DNA from: Zwartia hollandica
Lineage (GTDB): Bacteria > Pseudomonadota > Gammaproteobacteria > Burkholderiales > Burkholderiaceae_B
DNA length: 64,000 bases
Reading direction: 5' to 3'
Assembly: GCF_019923725.1 (NCBI RefSeq)
Contig: NZ_JAHXRI010000010.1
Location: forward strand, 148,636 to 212,635
A model generated the notes under the pieces. It worked only from the letters and a program-made list of their open reading frames with translations, was not told where the DNA came from and did not search any database. The position numbers and the translations under genes are program-made. Below are positions 1 to 9,271 of the stretch, in pieces; the stretch's first letter is position 1; each line of letters starts with the position of its first letter.

Positions 1-1428
1 GCGGAAGCGATCACCAAGTGCTGGAACATAGATCGCACTACCGTAGCCTGACTCGCTTGCGTTAAACAAGTTCGAGAGGCGTGGCGTTAAGGTCGTACCG
101 GAATTGATTGTGAACTGCCCACCAACGCTCAACAGCGAGTAGTAACCTGTGGCACCCAATGGTGTTGTGCTGCTCGCTTGAGTCAAACCTGCAATATCTT
201 GTTGATAGGTTGAACCCGTGTTCATCCATACGTTCCTCGAGGCCACGAGATAGCCTGGCGAGTTACCAGGTTTGATTACACCCCCGACACTCAGGTTGCC
301 TGCAATCGTGCCCGTACCCATCAAGGTACCGGCAGATGCTATGAGGACGTCACCTGTGCCGGTAGGTGATGCGCCGGCTATAGATAGTGTTCCCGATGCC
401 ACCGTCGTGCCGCCGCTATACGTGTTGGCACCGGTAAAGATCGTTGTGCCCGTGCCGTTAAACGTCAATCCACCTACGCCAGAGAAAATACCGGACAGGG
501 TTGCAGAGCCACCGCTGGGCGATGTAATTGTGCCGCCTGCGCTTGATACCGTAAAGGCTAAGCTTGAGTTATCACCATTACCAAGCACTAACGTACCACC
601 GGAAAGAACCGGATTTGCTGTGGCGCCGACGCTACTTAAACTCACGCTCGTGCCTGCTGCAATGCTCGATGTACTGTCACTACTTTCACCGCTGCTATAA
701 CTCGTGATCGTCAAGTTCCAAATATGATTGACTGAATCTGTCTCGGAAAGAGTAAATGTATAGCCAAAGAAAGTAGCGCTGTAACTTGTTGCACCGCCCA
801 AACCCAGTTGAGCGGAGGTGATGCCTCTTAGCACCGCACTCAGCGTGCTATTGATAATTGAACTACCCGCTGTCGACAAACTCGATACGCCAAACACCAT
901 CGTGCCGGTCACTGCCGTTGCGGAGAGTCGTCCGTAAGTGGACGAATTGATAATAATAATGTTGTAGTTTGTTGGCAAAACACCCGTGTAAGTCAGGGCG
1001 CCACTAACGCTACCGGCACCTTGCTGGTTGTTAAGCGTCGTGATGATGCTGTAGTTACGGATACTGAAGGAGTCACTATTGTCGGAAACAGAAATCATGC
1101 CGGTATTGTTCAGCGTTGTTATGGTGCCACTGTTCAAGACACCATAGCTGCTAGCACCAGTAGCCGAAATCGAGCCAGCATTAGTTAGCGTTGTTATGGT
1201 ACCGCCGTTGGCAATACCATAATAAATTGGAGACGAAATCGAGCCGCCACTATCAACTGTTAAACTGCACAGTTGTAATGTGAGCTTTTCAGCTGCAGTT
1301 ACATTCTGACTGATGACTGGGTTACCACTACAAGTAGCCCAAACAGGACTGGTGGCGAATAAACAGCTAACGCCCAGTGTCACAGCTAACGTCAGCGCTC
1401 CGAACTTAGACACCCATGCTCGGATCAC
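1..1428 (-). CDS. Autotransporter passenger domain, N-terminal part (runs off left edge)
   Basis: An uninterrupted frame of 476 codons runs from a GTG at 1428 to the first base of the window with no stop. It starts with a charged, then hydrophobic stretch ending in SPVWA, a normal signal peptide, so the protein is exported. The body is rich in Gly, Ser, Thr and Asn, with repeated ITTL-N-N-x-G segments near residues 80-130, then a passenger-associated repeat (TYSGGTTVASGTL, residues about 335-350) and IAGNLSVGGVIKPGNSPG, the typical beta-helix end of type Va autotransporters. The beta-barrel translocator must lie left of the window. GTG at 1428 has GGAA six bases upstream; the frame stays open to about 1700, so ATG at 1557 is possible but gives no signal peptide at the N-terminus. 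Likely a surface adhesin or serine-rich coat protein; the substrate is unknown. Confidence 0.8.
   Translation of the reverse strand, partial: MIRAWVSKFGALTLAVTLGVSCLFATSPVWATCSGNPVISQNVTAAEKLTLQLCSLTVDSGGSISSPIYYGIANGGTITTLTNAGSISATGASSYGVLNSGTITTLNNTGMISVSDNSDSFSIRNYSIITTLNNQQGAGSVSGALTYTGVLPTNYNIIIINSSTYGRLSATAVTGTMVFGVSSLSTAGSSIINSTLSAVLRGITSAQLGLGGATSYSATFFGYTFTLSETDSVNHIWNLTITSYSSGESSDSTSSIAAGTSVSLSSVGATANPVLSGGTLVLGNGDNSSLAFTVSSAGGTITSPSGGSATLSGIFSGVGGLTFNGTGTTIFTGANTYSGGTTVASGTLSIAGASPTGTGDVLIASAGTLMGTGTIAGNLSVGGVIKPGNSPGYLVASRNVWMNTGSTYQQDIAGLTQASSTTPLGATGYYSLLSVGGQFTINSGTTLTPRLSNLFNASESGYGSAIYVPALGDRFR
1035..1200 (-). repeat. Three imperfect 75-78 bp repeats inside the autotransporter
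   Basis: The plus-strand string GCGTTGTTATGGT occurs at 1113-1125 and 1188-1200, 75 bp apart, and a diverged copy lies at 1035-1047. Each codes for the ITTLNN turn of a beta-helix rung, so the unit is 25-26 residues. This is coding repetition within the passenger, not an independent element. Confidence 0.65.
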
Positions 1429-1507
1429 ACTAATTTCCAAACAGTTTTGCTGCGGCGAAGATACGCCCGCAGCGCAGTAGTGGGGGTGCACCAGAGGCGA
1501 TAAGTGA

Positions 1508-1789
1508 TCAGCGGTTGGGGAAATACATACACCGTCTAGCGCCTGGCATAGTCGCATTGGCTTGCGCAAGCTGCGCTGGGCGATTAGCCTCAATTGAGTG
1601 AGAGCCGCAATATTTAGAGAGAAAATCATATGTGGCCGAACCCGACTTTGGTGTTTGCACTCTGTCGACTCCAGTTGGTCGCGAAGCGTACAAAGCAGTT
1701 ATCAAACCAAGGGCCCAAAGGGGCCAACACATAACCAAACCGAGGACAAATAAATTAAGTACCGTCAGCCAGAAAGCACAACTTTTCAC
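1508..1789 (-). CDS. Possible small membrane protein, unrecognised
   Basis: A 93-codon frame beginning with GTG at 1789, about 23 bases downstream of the predicted transcription start of the 1819-1847 promoter. Residues 5-35 form a long hydrophobic stretch (one or two membrane segments), and the rest is polar with single cysteines. I recognise no family. It overlaps the open upstream extension of the autotransporter frame and has no clear ribosome binding site. It could be a leader peptide or chance; its only support is position and hydrophobicity. Confidence 0.25.
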   Translation of the reverse strand: MKSCAFWLTVLNLFVLGLVMCWPLWALGLITALYASRPTGVDRVQTPKSGSATYDFLSKYCGSHSIEANRPAQLAQANATMPGARRCMYFPNR

Positions 1790-1818
1790 CGAACATCAAA
1801 AAAATTTAGATTTCGAAA

Positions 1819-1847
1819 ATCATATCACAAAATAAACAATATGTCAT
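1819..1847 (-). promoter_or_regulatory. Sigma-70-type promoter for the autotransporter transcript
   Basis: On the minus strand ATGACA (1847-1842) is followed after exactly 17 bases by TATGAT (1824-1819), each hexamer one base from consensus, in a locally AT-rich stretch. The predicted start point near 1812 leaves a long leader of about 380 bases before the GTG at 1428. Confidence 0.6.
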
Positions 1848-2052
1848 TTTGACAAAAAGCACATTTGATCGATCTAGGCATGCGAAAGGGATTTGGGTAT
1901 CCCATATCCGACGGAGAAAAATCTGGAGAGAGCCCAATGATCTATATCTTGACGATTCCCACCCAGTACACCCATCACGGGGTCTAACTTGACTTGATCT
2001 TGGACCAAAGTGAGGCGCTGCGGATGACCATAGTCACGCGCCAGAACCGCAA

Positions 2053-2073
2053 AGCCCCGCACTGTGCGGGGCT
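2053..2073 (-). terminator. Hairpin downstream of tRNA-Ser
   Basis: A perfect 9 bp GC-rich stem (AGCCCCGCA / TGCGGGGCT) with a three-base loop lies 45 bases after the tRNA CCA end. On the minus strand it is followed by TTTG only, so it is a terminator with a weak U-tract. Confidence 0.6.
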
Positions 2074-2118
2074 CGTGGCATATCGAATCTCTGCGTAGCA
2101 GGTTCGAAACTTAAGTTT

Positions 2119-2212
2119 TGGCGGAGGCGCAGGGATTCGAACCCTGGATGCAAGTTTTAGCTCACATACTCCCTTAGCAGGGGAGCCCCTTCAGCCGCTC
2201 GGGCACGCCTCC
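2119..2212 (-). tRNA. tRNA-Ser (anticodon GCU)
   Basis: Reading the minus strand, the 7 bp acceptor stem GGAGGCG/CGCCTCC closes at 2212 and 2123, the discriminator is G (2122) and CCA is encoded at 2121-2119. The anticodon loop CTGCTAA has anticodon GCT, serving AGC/AGU codons. There is a long variable arm typical of tRNA-Ser and a normal TTCGAAT T-loop. It lies 52 bases downstream of lysC; a TAGAAT hexamer in that gap could be its own -10, but no good -35 is visible, so co-transcription with lysC is also possible. Confidence 0.95.
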
Positions 2213-2264
2213 AAACCAAGGCAAGATTCTAGCATGGCTAGCCCCTGCCCTGATAAACCAAAGA

Positions 2265-3530
2265 TTAAGGCTTTTTCGCAGGCGCCGTCTCTAAACCAAA
2301 CGCCTTGTGCAGTGCCCTCACCGCCAGCTCCATGTACTTGTCACTGATCACGACAGAGGTCTTGATTTCGCTTGTGCTGATCATGTGAATATTGATGTTT
2401 TCCTGCGCGAGTGTCTTGAACATCAAGCTTGCCACACCCGCGTGCGAACGCATACCAATGCCCACGATCGAAACTTTAGCGACCTTGTCATCCGACAAGA
2501 CTTCGCGCGGTTTGACCTCGGGTGCGATCTTGTCCCTGATCACAGCCAGCGTACGTGCAAATTCGTTACGGTGAACCGTAAACGAGAAGTCGGTCGTGCC
2601 ATCCACAGACTGGTTCTGCACGATCATATCGACATCAATATTGGCATCTGCCACTTGTCCCAAGATTGCAAAGGCAACGCCTGGCTTATCGGGCACGCCA
2701 AGCAGTGTCACTTTGGCTTCATCGCGGCTAAAGGCTATGCCTGAAACAACGGCTGCTTCCATTTTTTCATCTTCCTCAAAGGTAATCAGGGTTCCGGAAC
2801 GCATTTCTTCGTCCAGCGGAATATCTGGGTCGGTCAATGACGACAGCACCCGGGTCGGCACACGATATTTACCGGCAAACTCGACAGAGCGAATCTGTAG
2901 CACTTTGGAGCCAAGCGAAGCCATCTCAAGCATTTCTTCAAAAGAAATCACGCTCAAGCGTCGCGCATCAGGCTCAACACGCGGATCCGTCGTGTAGACA
3001 CCATCAACGTCGGTGTAAATCAAACACTCATCTGCCTTCAGAGCTGCCGCCACGGCTACAGCCGATGTGTCAGAGCCTCCACGACCGAGCGTAGTGATGT
3101 GTCCGTCATCATCGACACCTTGAAAGCCCGTCACAACAACGACACGACCGGCATCAAGATCTGCACGGATACGCTTGTCGTCAATCGAGGTAATGCGCGC
3201 CTTGGTAAAAGACGAATCGGTACGGACCGGAACCTGCCAACCTGCGTAGCTACGTGCTTGTAAGCCCGCCGCTTGCAAGGCAATCGCGAGAAGTCCGCTT
3301 GAAGCCTGTTCGCCGGTCGCAGCGATCATATCCAACTCGCGACCATCTGCTGTTTCAGAAAGCTCTTTAGCTAAGCCTAAGAGTCGATTGGTCTCGCCAG
3401 ACATTGCTGACGGCACCACAACGACCTGGTGGCCCGCTGCGTGCCATTTAGCGACCCGACGCGCAACGTTTTTGATGCGTTCGACCGAACCCATCGACGT
3501 GCCGCCGTACTTGTGAACAATGAGTGCCAT
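2265..3530 (-). CDS. lysC: Aspartate kinase
   Basis: Phosphorylates L-aspartate, the first step to lysine, threonine, methionine and diaminopimelate; cytosolic. The N-terminus has the kinase signature KYGGTS (residues 7-12), then GRGGSDTSA around residue 150 and YTDVDGVYTTDPR around 175, followed by two ACT regulatory domains in the last 160 residues, which in this family bind lysine and/or threonine for feedback inhibition. At 421 residues it is the normal length of a monofunctional class. The frame is open 12 codons further upstream, but MALIVHKYGGTS at 3530 matches the usual family start. No convincing ribosome binding site is seen. It is followed at 52 bases by tRNA-Ser and preceded at 47 bases by tilS on the same strand. 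Confidence 0.95.
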   Translation of the reverse strand: MALIVHKYGGTSMGSVERIKNVARRVAKWHAAGHQVVVVPSAMSGETNRLLGLAKELSETADGRELDMIAATGEQASSGLLAIALQAAGLQARSYAGWQVPVRTDSSFTKARITSIDDKRIRADLDAGRVVVVTGFQGVDDDGHITTLGRGGSDTSAVAVAAALKADECLIYTDVDGVYTTDPRVEPDARRLSVISFEEMLEMASLGSKVLQIRSVEFAGKYRVPTRVLSSLTDPDIPLDEEMRSGTLITFEEDEKMEAAVVSGIAFSRDEAKVTLLGVPDKPGVAFAILGQVADANIDVDMIVQNQSVDGTTDFSFTVHRNEFARTLAVIRDKIAPEVKPREVLSDDKVAKVSIVGIGMRSHAGVASLMFKTLAQENINIHMISTSEIKTSVVISDKYMELAVRALHKAFGLETAPAKKP

Positions 3531-3577
3531 GATATTTTGAGCAAAAATGCCGTGAGGCAGGAGCAAAGTCCACTATT

Positions 3578-4600
3578 TTAGCCCGAAGACAAGGAAACCC
3601 GCCCCCGCAGGCACTGAACCCGATGCACGCCGTGCTGCCAGAGCAGCCCTCGGTCATGCCCCAAGGCATGCAATTGGCGCAGTTGGCGCATTAACTCGGC
3701 CAACCGGCGCTCGCCTGGCATGGCAACACACTGCTGGTTAAGCCAGTACCGTAAAACCAAAGCCTGGCGCGGTTCGCTCAGATTACGCCAGCGCTGCAAG
3801 CTAAAGCTCGAGCCCTCAAGGTCGGGCTCAAGCGCTTGCCAATCCGTGGCAGCCACCTCATCCAAGATTTGCGAGGTCTCTTGCGCTTGCTTTGCGTGTC
3901 TGGTCAAGGTCTGGCGCCAGGCAGGCCAACGAGCCTCAAGCACCGGAATGAGCTCTGCACGCAATGCCCCGCGGGCAAATTGTGCATCGAGATTACTGGG
4001 GTCTGTAATGGGCTCCCAGCCAGATCTTTCTGTGTATGCACGCGTCTGAGCCACAAGGGCGTCTCGGTCAATCTCGAGCCAGGGCCGCACGAGCCGCAAA
4101 GCACCCCGCAACACATCTGCGTGCATGGCACCCAAACCCAACACACCTGCGCCCCGCAGCAACCTAAGCAAGACCGTCTCAGCCTGGTCCTGCCGATGAT
4201 GCGCTAGCAGAATCGCCTTCACGTCCTGAGTAGCCGCGAGATCGGTAAGCGCGAGGTAACGTGCATTCCTTGCTGCAGCCTCAATACCCAGGCCAGAGTC
4301 TTGCTCTACCGCCACGCGGCGCAAAAATAAAGGAGTATCTAAATCATTGGCGAAGACTTGCAAGTGCGCAGCCCACGCGTCGGCTTGTGCATACAACCCG
4401 TGATGGACATGAAAAAAATATAAAGGATGCTCTGTCTCGTTACACACTTGCCTTGCTACAAGAGCAAGAGCAACTGAGTCGATCCCTCCGCTTAAGGCAA
4501 CCGCAACAGCGGCGCGAGGCGGTAGCGCTGCGAGTGACCTCACCAGCGCCGCATGCAGCACTTGGCCTTGTTCAGGGCTGGTGTCAGACGATACTGACAA
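3578..4600 (-). CDS. tilS: tRNA(Ile)-lysidine synthetase
   Basis: Converts C34 of the CAU-anticodon tRNA-Ile to lysidine using ATP and lysine, which changes its reading from AUG to AUA; essential. The PP-loop motif SGGIDS is at residues 37-42, with the family's AHHRQDQAET segment about 100 residues later. The 340-residue length suits a form with the N-terminal catalytic domain plus a shortened C-terminal substrate-binding part; the full-length E. coli enzyme is about 430. It lies 8 bases downstream of accA, so it is probably translated from the accA transcript. Confidence 0.9.
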   Translation of the reverse strand: MSVSSDTSPEQGQVLHAALVRSLAALPPRAAVAVALSGGIDSVALALVARQVCNETEHPLYFFHVHHGLYAQADAWAAHLQVFANDLDTPLFLRRVAVEQDSGLGIEAAARNARYLALTDLAATQDVKAILLAHHRQDQAETVLLRLLRGAGVLGLGAMHADVLRGALRLVRPWLEIDRDALVAQTRAYTERSGWEPITDPSNLDAQFARGALRAELIPVLEARWPAWRQTLTRHAKQAQETSQILDEVAATDWQALEPDLEGSSFSLQRWRNLSEPRQALVLRYWLNQQCVAMPGERRLAELMRQLRQLHALGHDRGLLWQHGVHRVQCLRGRVSLSSG

Positions 4601-4608
4601 CCAAGCCT

Positions 4609-5574
4609 CTACGCACGAACCTCTTGAAAGCGACCATAAGAAAGCAGCCGTTCAAGACGATGTTCAATAAGTTGCTCGGGGGTCATGCCAGAGAGTTGAC
4701 GTAGTGCATCCGCGAGTGAGCGGCGTAATAAGCGCGCCATCACACGTGGATCACGATGCGCGCCACCCACAGGCTCATTCACAATGCGATCAATCAAGCC
4801 AAACTCTTTCAAGCGATCTGCCGTGATCGCTAACGCAGCTGCAGCCTCTGAGGCTTTATCAGCACTACGCCAGAGAATCGACGCGCATCCTTCAGGTGAA
4901 ATGACCGAGTATGTTGAGTACTGCAACATCATCACAACATTACCAACAGCGATCGCCAACGCGCCACCCGAACCACCCTCGCCGATAATCGTCGAGATAA
5001 TGGGCACACGCAGTTCAGCCATCGCATACAGGTTGTGGCCAATCGCTTCCGATTGCCCGCGCTCTTCTGCGCCGATGCCGGGGTACGCACCTGGTGTGTC
5101 AACAAACGTAAACACAGGTAAATTGAATTTTTCGGCGAGTCGCATCAAACGCATCGCCTTGCGGTAGCCCTCGGGGCGTGGCATCCCGAAGTTACGCGCA
5201 GCACGCTCTTTCGTATCACGGCCCTTTTGATGACCAATAACCATGCAGGGCGCACCGTTGAAACGTGCCATGCCGCCCACGATCGACAAGTCATCGGCAT
5301 ACATGCGATCGCCATGCAATTCATGGAAGTCAGTAAAAATCTCTCGGACGTAATCGAGCGTGTAAGGACGCTGCGGATGGCGCGCAACCATCGACGTTTG
5401 CCAAGGCGTGAGCTTGGCATAGATATCTTTGGCTAAGGTTTGACTTTTTTGCTGTAAGCGATTGATTTCGTCCGAGATATCAACGGCCGAATCAGCTTGC
5501 ACATAGCGCAGTTGCTCGATCTTGCCTTCTAACTCGCCAAGAGGCTGTTCGAACTCTAAAAAAGTATTACGCAT
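4609..5574 (-). CDS. accA: Acetyl-CoA carboxylase carboxyltransferase subunit alpha
   Basis: With AccD it transfers the carboxyl group from biotin-BCCP to acetyl-CoA to give malonyl-CoA, the committed step of fatty acid synthesis. The N-terminus has the typical coiled [17 protein letters not shown] segment, followed by the crotonase-fold core with GDRMYADD, the [10 protein letters not shown] loop and [11 protein letters not shown] (around residue 200). 321 residues is the normal length. It starts 32 bases after the alkA-like gene and is followed 8 bases later by tilS, an order common in this part of the betaproteobacteria. Confidence 0.95.
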   Translation of the reverse strand: MRNTFLEFEQPLGELEGKIEQLRYVQADSAVDISDEINRLQQKSQTLAKDIYAKLTPWQTSMVARHPQRPYTLDYVREIFTDFHELHGDRMYADDLSIVGGMARFNGAPCMVIGHQKGRDTKERAARNFGMPRPEGYRKAMRLMRLAEKFNLPVFTFVDTPGAYPGIGAEERGQSEAIGHNLYAMAELRVPIISTIIGEGGSGGALAIAVGNVVMMLQYSTYSVISPEGCASILWRSADKASEAAAALAITADRLKEFGLIDRIVNEPVGGAHRDPRVMARLLRRSLADALRQLSGMTPEQLIEHRLERLLSYGRFQEVRA

Positions 5575-5606
5575 ATTTCATCGACTCTTTGAACAACGAC
5601 GCTAAA

Positions 5607-6269
5607 TCAATATTCCACTGGAACGGGGTCCAGACTACGCCACAAATACCATGTCGCCACTGTAGACCAAGGCTGCCAGCCCTGCGCAACCTCCCTAGCC
5701 TCAAAACGAGACACGGGTTCACCACTGAAGTAGTGTAACGAGATTGCGTTGAGCAAACCGACATCATCCAGCGGCAAAACATCAGGGCGCTGTAAATTAA
5801 AAATCAAAAACATCTCAGCCGTCCACCGACCAATCCCGCGAATTGCGGTCAATTCGGTAATGACCGACTCATCATCCATCGTTGCCCATTTTTTGGGGTG
5901 TACGAGTTTTTCAGAAAAGTGGGTGGATAGATCAAGAATGTACTCAGCCTTACGACCTGACAATCCGGCTGCGCGCAATTTTTCGACACCAGCCTTTTGA
6001 ACCGAGGCCGGCGTTGGGCGCTTGCCACATTCCAGCAAAAGACGTTGCCACACTGACTCCGCGGCTTTCACAGAAATCTGCTGCCCAACAATCGAGCGGG
6101 CCAGCGTCATGAAGGGATTACCCCTCGAGACTAGACTTATGTTTGGAAACTTCGGAATAAGCCTTTTCATGATGCGATCACGTCGCATCAGGTGCGCAAC
6201 GGCCGCATCCCAATAGTCTGGCTTAATCGTTTGTCCGACGGTATCCGGCATATCAAGAACCTTAGGCAC
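5607..6269 (-). CDS. alkA: DNA-3-methyladenine glycosylase II (HhH-GPD family)
   Basis: Excises alkylated purines from DNA in base-excision repair. The helix-hairpin-helix-GPD signature is clear: [15 protein letters not shown] followed by the conserved Asp in PLDDVGL (about residues 140-180), and [16 protein letters not shown] earlier, where the family has its QQ helix. There are 220 residues, so this is the short core form without the N-terminal AlkA beta-domain or Ada fusion. It overlaps the 3' end of cysS by 8 bases on the same strand, which implies translational coupling. The symbol is by family; substrate range is not readable. Confidence 0.85.
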   Translation of the reverse strand: MPKVLDMPDTVGQTIKPDYWDAAVAHLMRRDRIMKRLIPKFPNISLVSRGNPFMTLARSIVGQQISVKAAESVWQRLLLECGKRPTPASVQKAGVEKLRAAGLSGRKAEYILDLSTHFSEKLVHPKKWATMDDESVITELTAIRGIGRWTAEMFLIFNLQRPDVLPLDDVGLLNAISLHYFSGEPVSRFEAREVAQGWQPWSTVATWYLWRSLDPVPVEY

Positions 6270-7749
6270 GACGCCACTGAGTCAACCCACCGGGCTTGTC
6301 ATCAAGCTCGATTCCTGCGGCTTTCAGTGTTGCACGAATTTGGTCCGCTTCCGCAAAATTTTTGGCCTTTTTTGCCGCGGCTCGAGCAGCAATCAAGGCT
6401 TCAATCTCTGGCTCGAGCATCAAGGCCGCGCCCATTGCGCTCTGCCCCGACGAGGCTTCTTCGATCGCACGGCGCGTATAACGGGTGGCGCTTTGAAAAT
6501 AAACCGCTGGCTCTTGCTGTAACAAACCCAACACCCCTGCAAGCGCCTTTAACTGCGCACAAAGCGCTGCATCCTGTGTGCGATTCACCTGACCCGCCAA
6601 GTCAAATAATGCGGCTACTGCACCGGCGGTGTTGAAATCGTCGTCCATCGCCTCACGAAAGGCGATCGCCTGCGGGGTGGACCAATCCACCTGCGCCGCG
6701 GCACTCGGAGTTGTGTTTTGCACCGTTTGATATAAACGATCTAGTGAGAGCTGCGCATCGATCAAATTGTCTGGTGCATAGTTTTGTGCGCTACGGTAAT
6801 GATTACGCACAATAAAAAACCGCAGCATTTCCGCTTCACGTGGATTCACGTCGTAGTCCGACGCCTCGTCAGCACCCTCAGCAACGCTACCCTTACCGAT
6901 CGTTTGACGAATTGTTTTGAAGTTACCCAACGACTTAGACATTTTGTCCGCATCAACCATGAGCGGACCGCAATGCATCCAGGTGTTGGCCAAGGTGCCA
7001 CCGAAAGCGCCTTCCGTCTGGGCGATCTCATTTTCATGATGTGGAAACTTGAGGTCAGGACCACCTCCATGAATATCCAACGGAACACCTAAGAGTGCCT
7101 TACTCATGGCAGAACACTCAATGTGCCAGCCAGGCCGCCCCCAGCCATAGGGGGACTCCCAACGGGTATCTGCAGGCTCATGTTCTTTAGCGGATTTCCA
7201 AAGCACAAAATCCAACGGATCGCGCTTTGAGGAAACAACAGCTACCCGCTCACCGGCACGCAGATCATCAAGCGACTTGCCTGACAGTTTCCCGTAATCT
7301 GGAAAGCCTCGAACCGCAAAGTTCACATCGCCATCCTCGGCCTGATAGGCTAAACCGTTGTGCTCCAACTGCTTGATAATGCCAAGCATGTCACCTACGT
7401 ACTCCGTGGCGCAGGGTTGATGGTCCGGCGCTTGTACGCCAAGTGCCCGCTCGTCGGCGTGCATGGCTTCAATAAAAAATTCCGTGACCTCGGAAATACG
7501 ACGATTACTCTGCACGGCCCGTTTGATGATTTTGTCATCAATATCGGTAATATTTCGAACATAGGTCACCTGTAGACCTGAGGCTCTTAGCCAACGCTGA
7601 ACCACATCAAAGCTGACTAGCATTCTGGCATGCCCGAGATGACAGTAGTCATAGACAGTCATTCCGCAAACATACAGCCCAACCTGCCCAGCCTTGAGCG
7701 GAGAAAAGGGTCTTTTGGTCCTGGAGAGCGAATCGTAGATCTGGAGCAT
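6262..7749 (-). CDS. cysS: Cysteinyl-tRNA synthetase
   Basis: Charges tRNA-Cys with cysteine; class Ia. The zinc ligand Cys28 precedes the HIGH-like signature HLGH (residues 37-40), a second zinc site is in HIECSAM and [14 protein letters not shown], and the KMSKS motif is in [11 protein letters not shown]. The C-terminal helical domain ends in [12 protein letters not shown], typical of the family. 495 residues is slightly long because of a short insert after KMSKS ([20 protein letters not shown]), a feature often seen in betaproteobacteria. It heads the minus-strand run cysS-alkA-accA-tilS-lysC and diverges from the TPR gene at 7872. Confidence 0.96.
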   Translation of the reverse strand: MLQIYDSLSRTKRPFSPLKAGQVGLYVCGMTVYDYCHLGHARMLVSFDVVQRWLRASGLQVTYVRNITDIDDKIIKRAVQSNRRISEVTEFFIEAMHADERALGVQAPDHQPCATEYVGDMLGIIKQLEHNGLAYQAEDGDVNFAVRGFPDYGKLSGKSLDDLRAGERVAVVSSKRDPLDFVLWKSAKEHEPADTRWESPYGWGRPGWHIECSAMSKALLGVPLDIHGGGPDLKFPHHENEIAQTEGAFGGTLANTWMHCGPLMVDADKMSKSLGNFKTIRQTIGKGSVAEGADEASDYDVNPREAEMLRFFIVRNHYRSAQNYAPDNLIDAQLSLDRLYQTVQNTTPSAAAQVDWSTPQAIAFREAMDDDFNTAGAVAALFDLAGQVNRTQDAALCAQLKALAGVLGLLQQEPAVYFQSATRYTRRAIEEASSGQSAMGAALMLEPEIEALIAARAAAKKAKNFAEADQIRATLKAAGIELDDKPGGLTQWRRA

Positions 7750-7871
7750 GCGGTAGGGATAAAAAGGAGCTTTTGAGCCAATCCAGGCAAAATATGCCGT
7801 CTAGCGTTTGGTAACCTAAAAGCAGAGCTAAAATGCGGATCGTCAAGTATAGCAATTGAGGATTGTCCACC

Positions 7872-8639
7872 TTGAACCTGCCTAAAAGCATTGCGTCCGT
7901 TTTAGTCGCTACCTGCGTGGTGGCACTATGGCCCATGCACGCGCAGGCCCAGTCAACTTATCCCGGAACGCCCGGGCGCAACATCAATCCGCTAGCAAAC
8001 GACCCCGTGGAGCCAAGCACGCGTCAAACACCTCGCCAACAACTGCCCTCCGCCGTTCCTGGCAGCGGCCCAGAGCTTATCATCGGTGACAAGCCACCCG
8101 AAGGCGGTTGGGACGGTCTTGCCAAAGTACTGGATGCGATTGCGCCCGGGATCGATACTAGAATCCCGCTGAGCCCTGCAGAAGTTAGCCAGCGGATCGA
8201 AGGTTTAATTCGAACCGGACGACTCAAAGAAGCGCTAGATGCAGTGGAAAAACGTCAGGCTATCGAGGCAAACCGACACACTCCCGGCACAGATGTACAG
8301 CTTATGTTCTTACACGCGAGGCTTCTGACGGAGCTTAAACGCCTACCCGAGGCCGAGGCGATTTATCAGCGCATGACCATGCGCTTCCCCGAGTTACCAG
8401 AGCCTTGGAATAACCTGGCAGATTTGTATGTCAAACGCGATGAGCTCGAGCAGGCTCGACGCGCGCTAGAAATGTCGATCATGATCAATCCGAACTCATC
8501 CATGACACAGGCAAATCTTGGTGATGTACAACTCATTCTGGCTCTCAGAGCCTACGAGCGAGCAGTCAAAGCGGGCGCAACCGACTTACGCCCGCGCATC
8601 CGTTCGGTCACCGATATTATTGAATCGACAAAAAAATGA
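7872..8639 (+). CDS. Exported tetratricopeptide-repeat protein
   Basis: A periplasmic helical-repeat scaffold. It has a signal peptide (cleavage likely after MHAQAQ), a proline-rich linker of about 60 residues, and at least three TPR-like units ([73 protein letters not shown]). The frame is open from TTG at 7863, but GAGGA at 7858-7862 touches that codon; TTG at 7872 has correct spacing of nine bases and was chosen. The stop overlaps the cyclophilin start (ATGA), so the two are coupled; this pair beside cysS is a conserved neighbourhood. The specific partner is unknown. Confidence 0.8.
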   Translation: MNLPKSIASVLVATCVVALWPMHAQAQSTYPGTPGRNINPLANDPVEPSTRQTPRQQLPSAVPGSGPELIIGDKPPEGGWDGLAKVLDAIAPGIDTRIPLSPAEVSQRIEGLIRTGRLKEALDAVEKRQAIEANRHTPGTDVQLMFLHARLLTELKRLPEAEAIYQRMTMRFPELPEPWNNLADLYVKRDELEQARRALEMSIMINPNSSMTQANLGDVQLILALRAYERAVKAGATDLRPRIRSVTDIIESTKK

Positions 8640-9271
8640 TCAACTCATCTCACTTGCGGCACGCACTGCGCACCCTGACCTTTGCGGGGCTTCTCCCCTT
8701 CTTATTTTTGACCGCGCAAGCGGCACCTCCCTCAACCACGAACCAAAAACAAGGCGTAACCATGAGCACCAACCCACGCGTCAAAATGACCACTAGCCAA
8801 GGCGATATCATCATCTCTTTAGATGCAGCCAAAGCACCAAAGACCGTTGCCAATTTTCTGGCTTACGTCAATGATGGTTTTTTTGATGGCACGATTTTTC
8901 ATCGCGTGATCGATGGCTTTATGATCCAAGGCGGTGGTTTTGAGCCAGGTCTTAAGCAAAAACCAACCAAAGCACCTGTGGAAAACGAAGCCAATAATGG
9001 CCTCAAAAATAATAAGTACACCTTGGCGATGGCACGCACCCAAGATCCGCACTCCGCGACCGCTCAATTCTTTATCAACGTCGCTAACAACGACTTCCTA
9101 AATCACACCGCCCCCACTGCCCAAGGCTGGGGTTACGCAGTCTTCGGTGAGGTTGTTGAAGGCAAAGATGTTGTGGACAAAATGAAAGGTGTCGCCACAG
9201 GGAACAGTGGCTTTCACCAAAATGTACCGACTACAGACGTGATCATTACCAAGGCAGCCGTCATTGAATAA
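8636..9271 (+). CDS. Peptidyl-prolyl cis-trans isomerase, cyclophilin type
   Basis: Catalyses proline cis-trans isomerisation during protein folding. The cyclophilin core starts at [12 protein letters not shown] and contains [15 protein letters not shown], the active-site Arg segment, and [16 protein letters not shown]. It ends in IITKAAVIE as in bacterial PpiA/PpiB. The first 43 residues are an added signal peptide (hydrophobic [15 protein letters not shown], cleavage before APP), so the long form is periplasmic. An internal ATG at 8763 is preceded by AAGG seven bases away and would give a cytosolic PpiB-like form. It is coupled to the TPR gene upstream (ATGA) and to lpxH downstream (8 base overlap). 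Confidence 0.92.
   Translation: MINSSHLRHALRTLTFAGLLPFLFLTAQAAPPSTTNQKQGVTMSTNPRVKMTTSQGDIIISLDAAKAPKTVANFLAYVNDGFFDGTIFHRVIDGFMIQGGGFEPGLKQKPTKAPVENEANNGLKNNKYTLAMARTQDPHSATAQFFINVANNDFLNHTAPTAQGWGYAVFGEVVEGKDVVDKMKGVATGNSGFHQNVPTTDVIITKAAVIE

Larger units (their letters stand above)
1429..2118. other. Autotransporter upstream region without a solid gene
   Basis: About 690 bases separate the autotransporter start from tRNA-Ser. It holds one good sigma-70-type promoter (1819-1847, minus), one doubtful 93-codon frame (1508-1789, minus) and the tRNA terminator hairpin (2053-2073). The 62-codon minus frame at 1874-2062 overlaps that hairpin and has no family resemblance. The part around 1790-1870 is distinctly AT-rich compared with the flanks. 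Confidence 0.6.

Noticed and set aside
272-700. Plus-strand 142-codon proline/valine-rich frame
   Set aside because: It is antisense to the autotransporter passenger; its odd composition is the mirror of Gly/Ser/Thr codons.
1874-2062. 62-codon minus frame downstream of tRNA-Ser
   Set aside because: It begins in the terminator hairpin of the tRNA and shows no family features.
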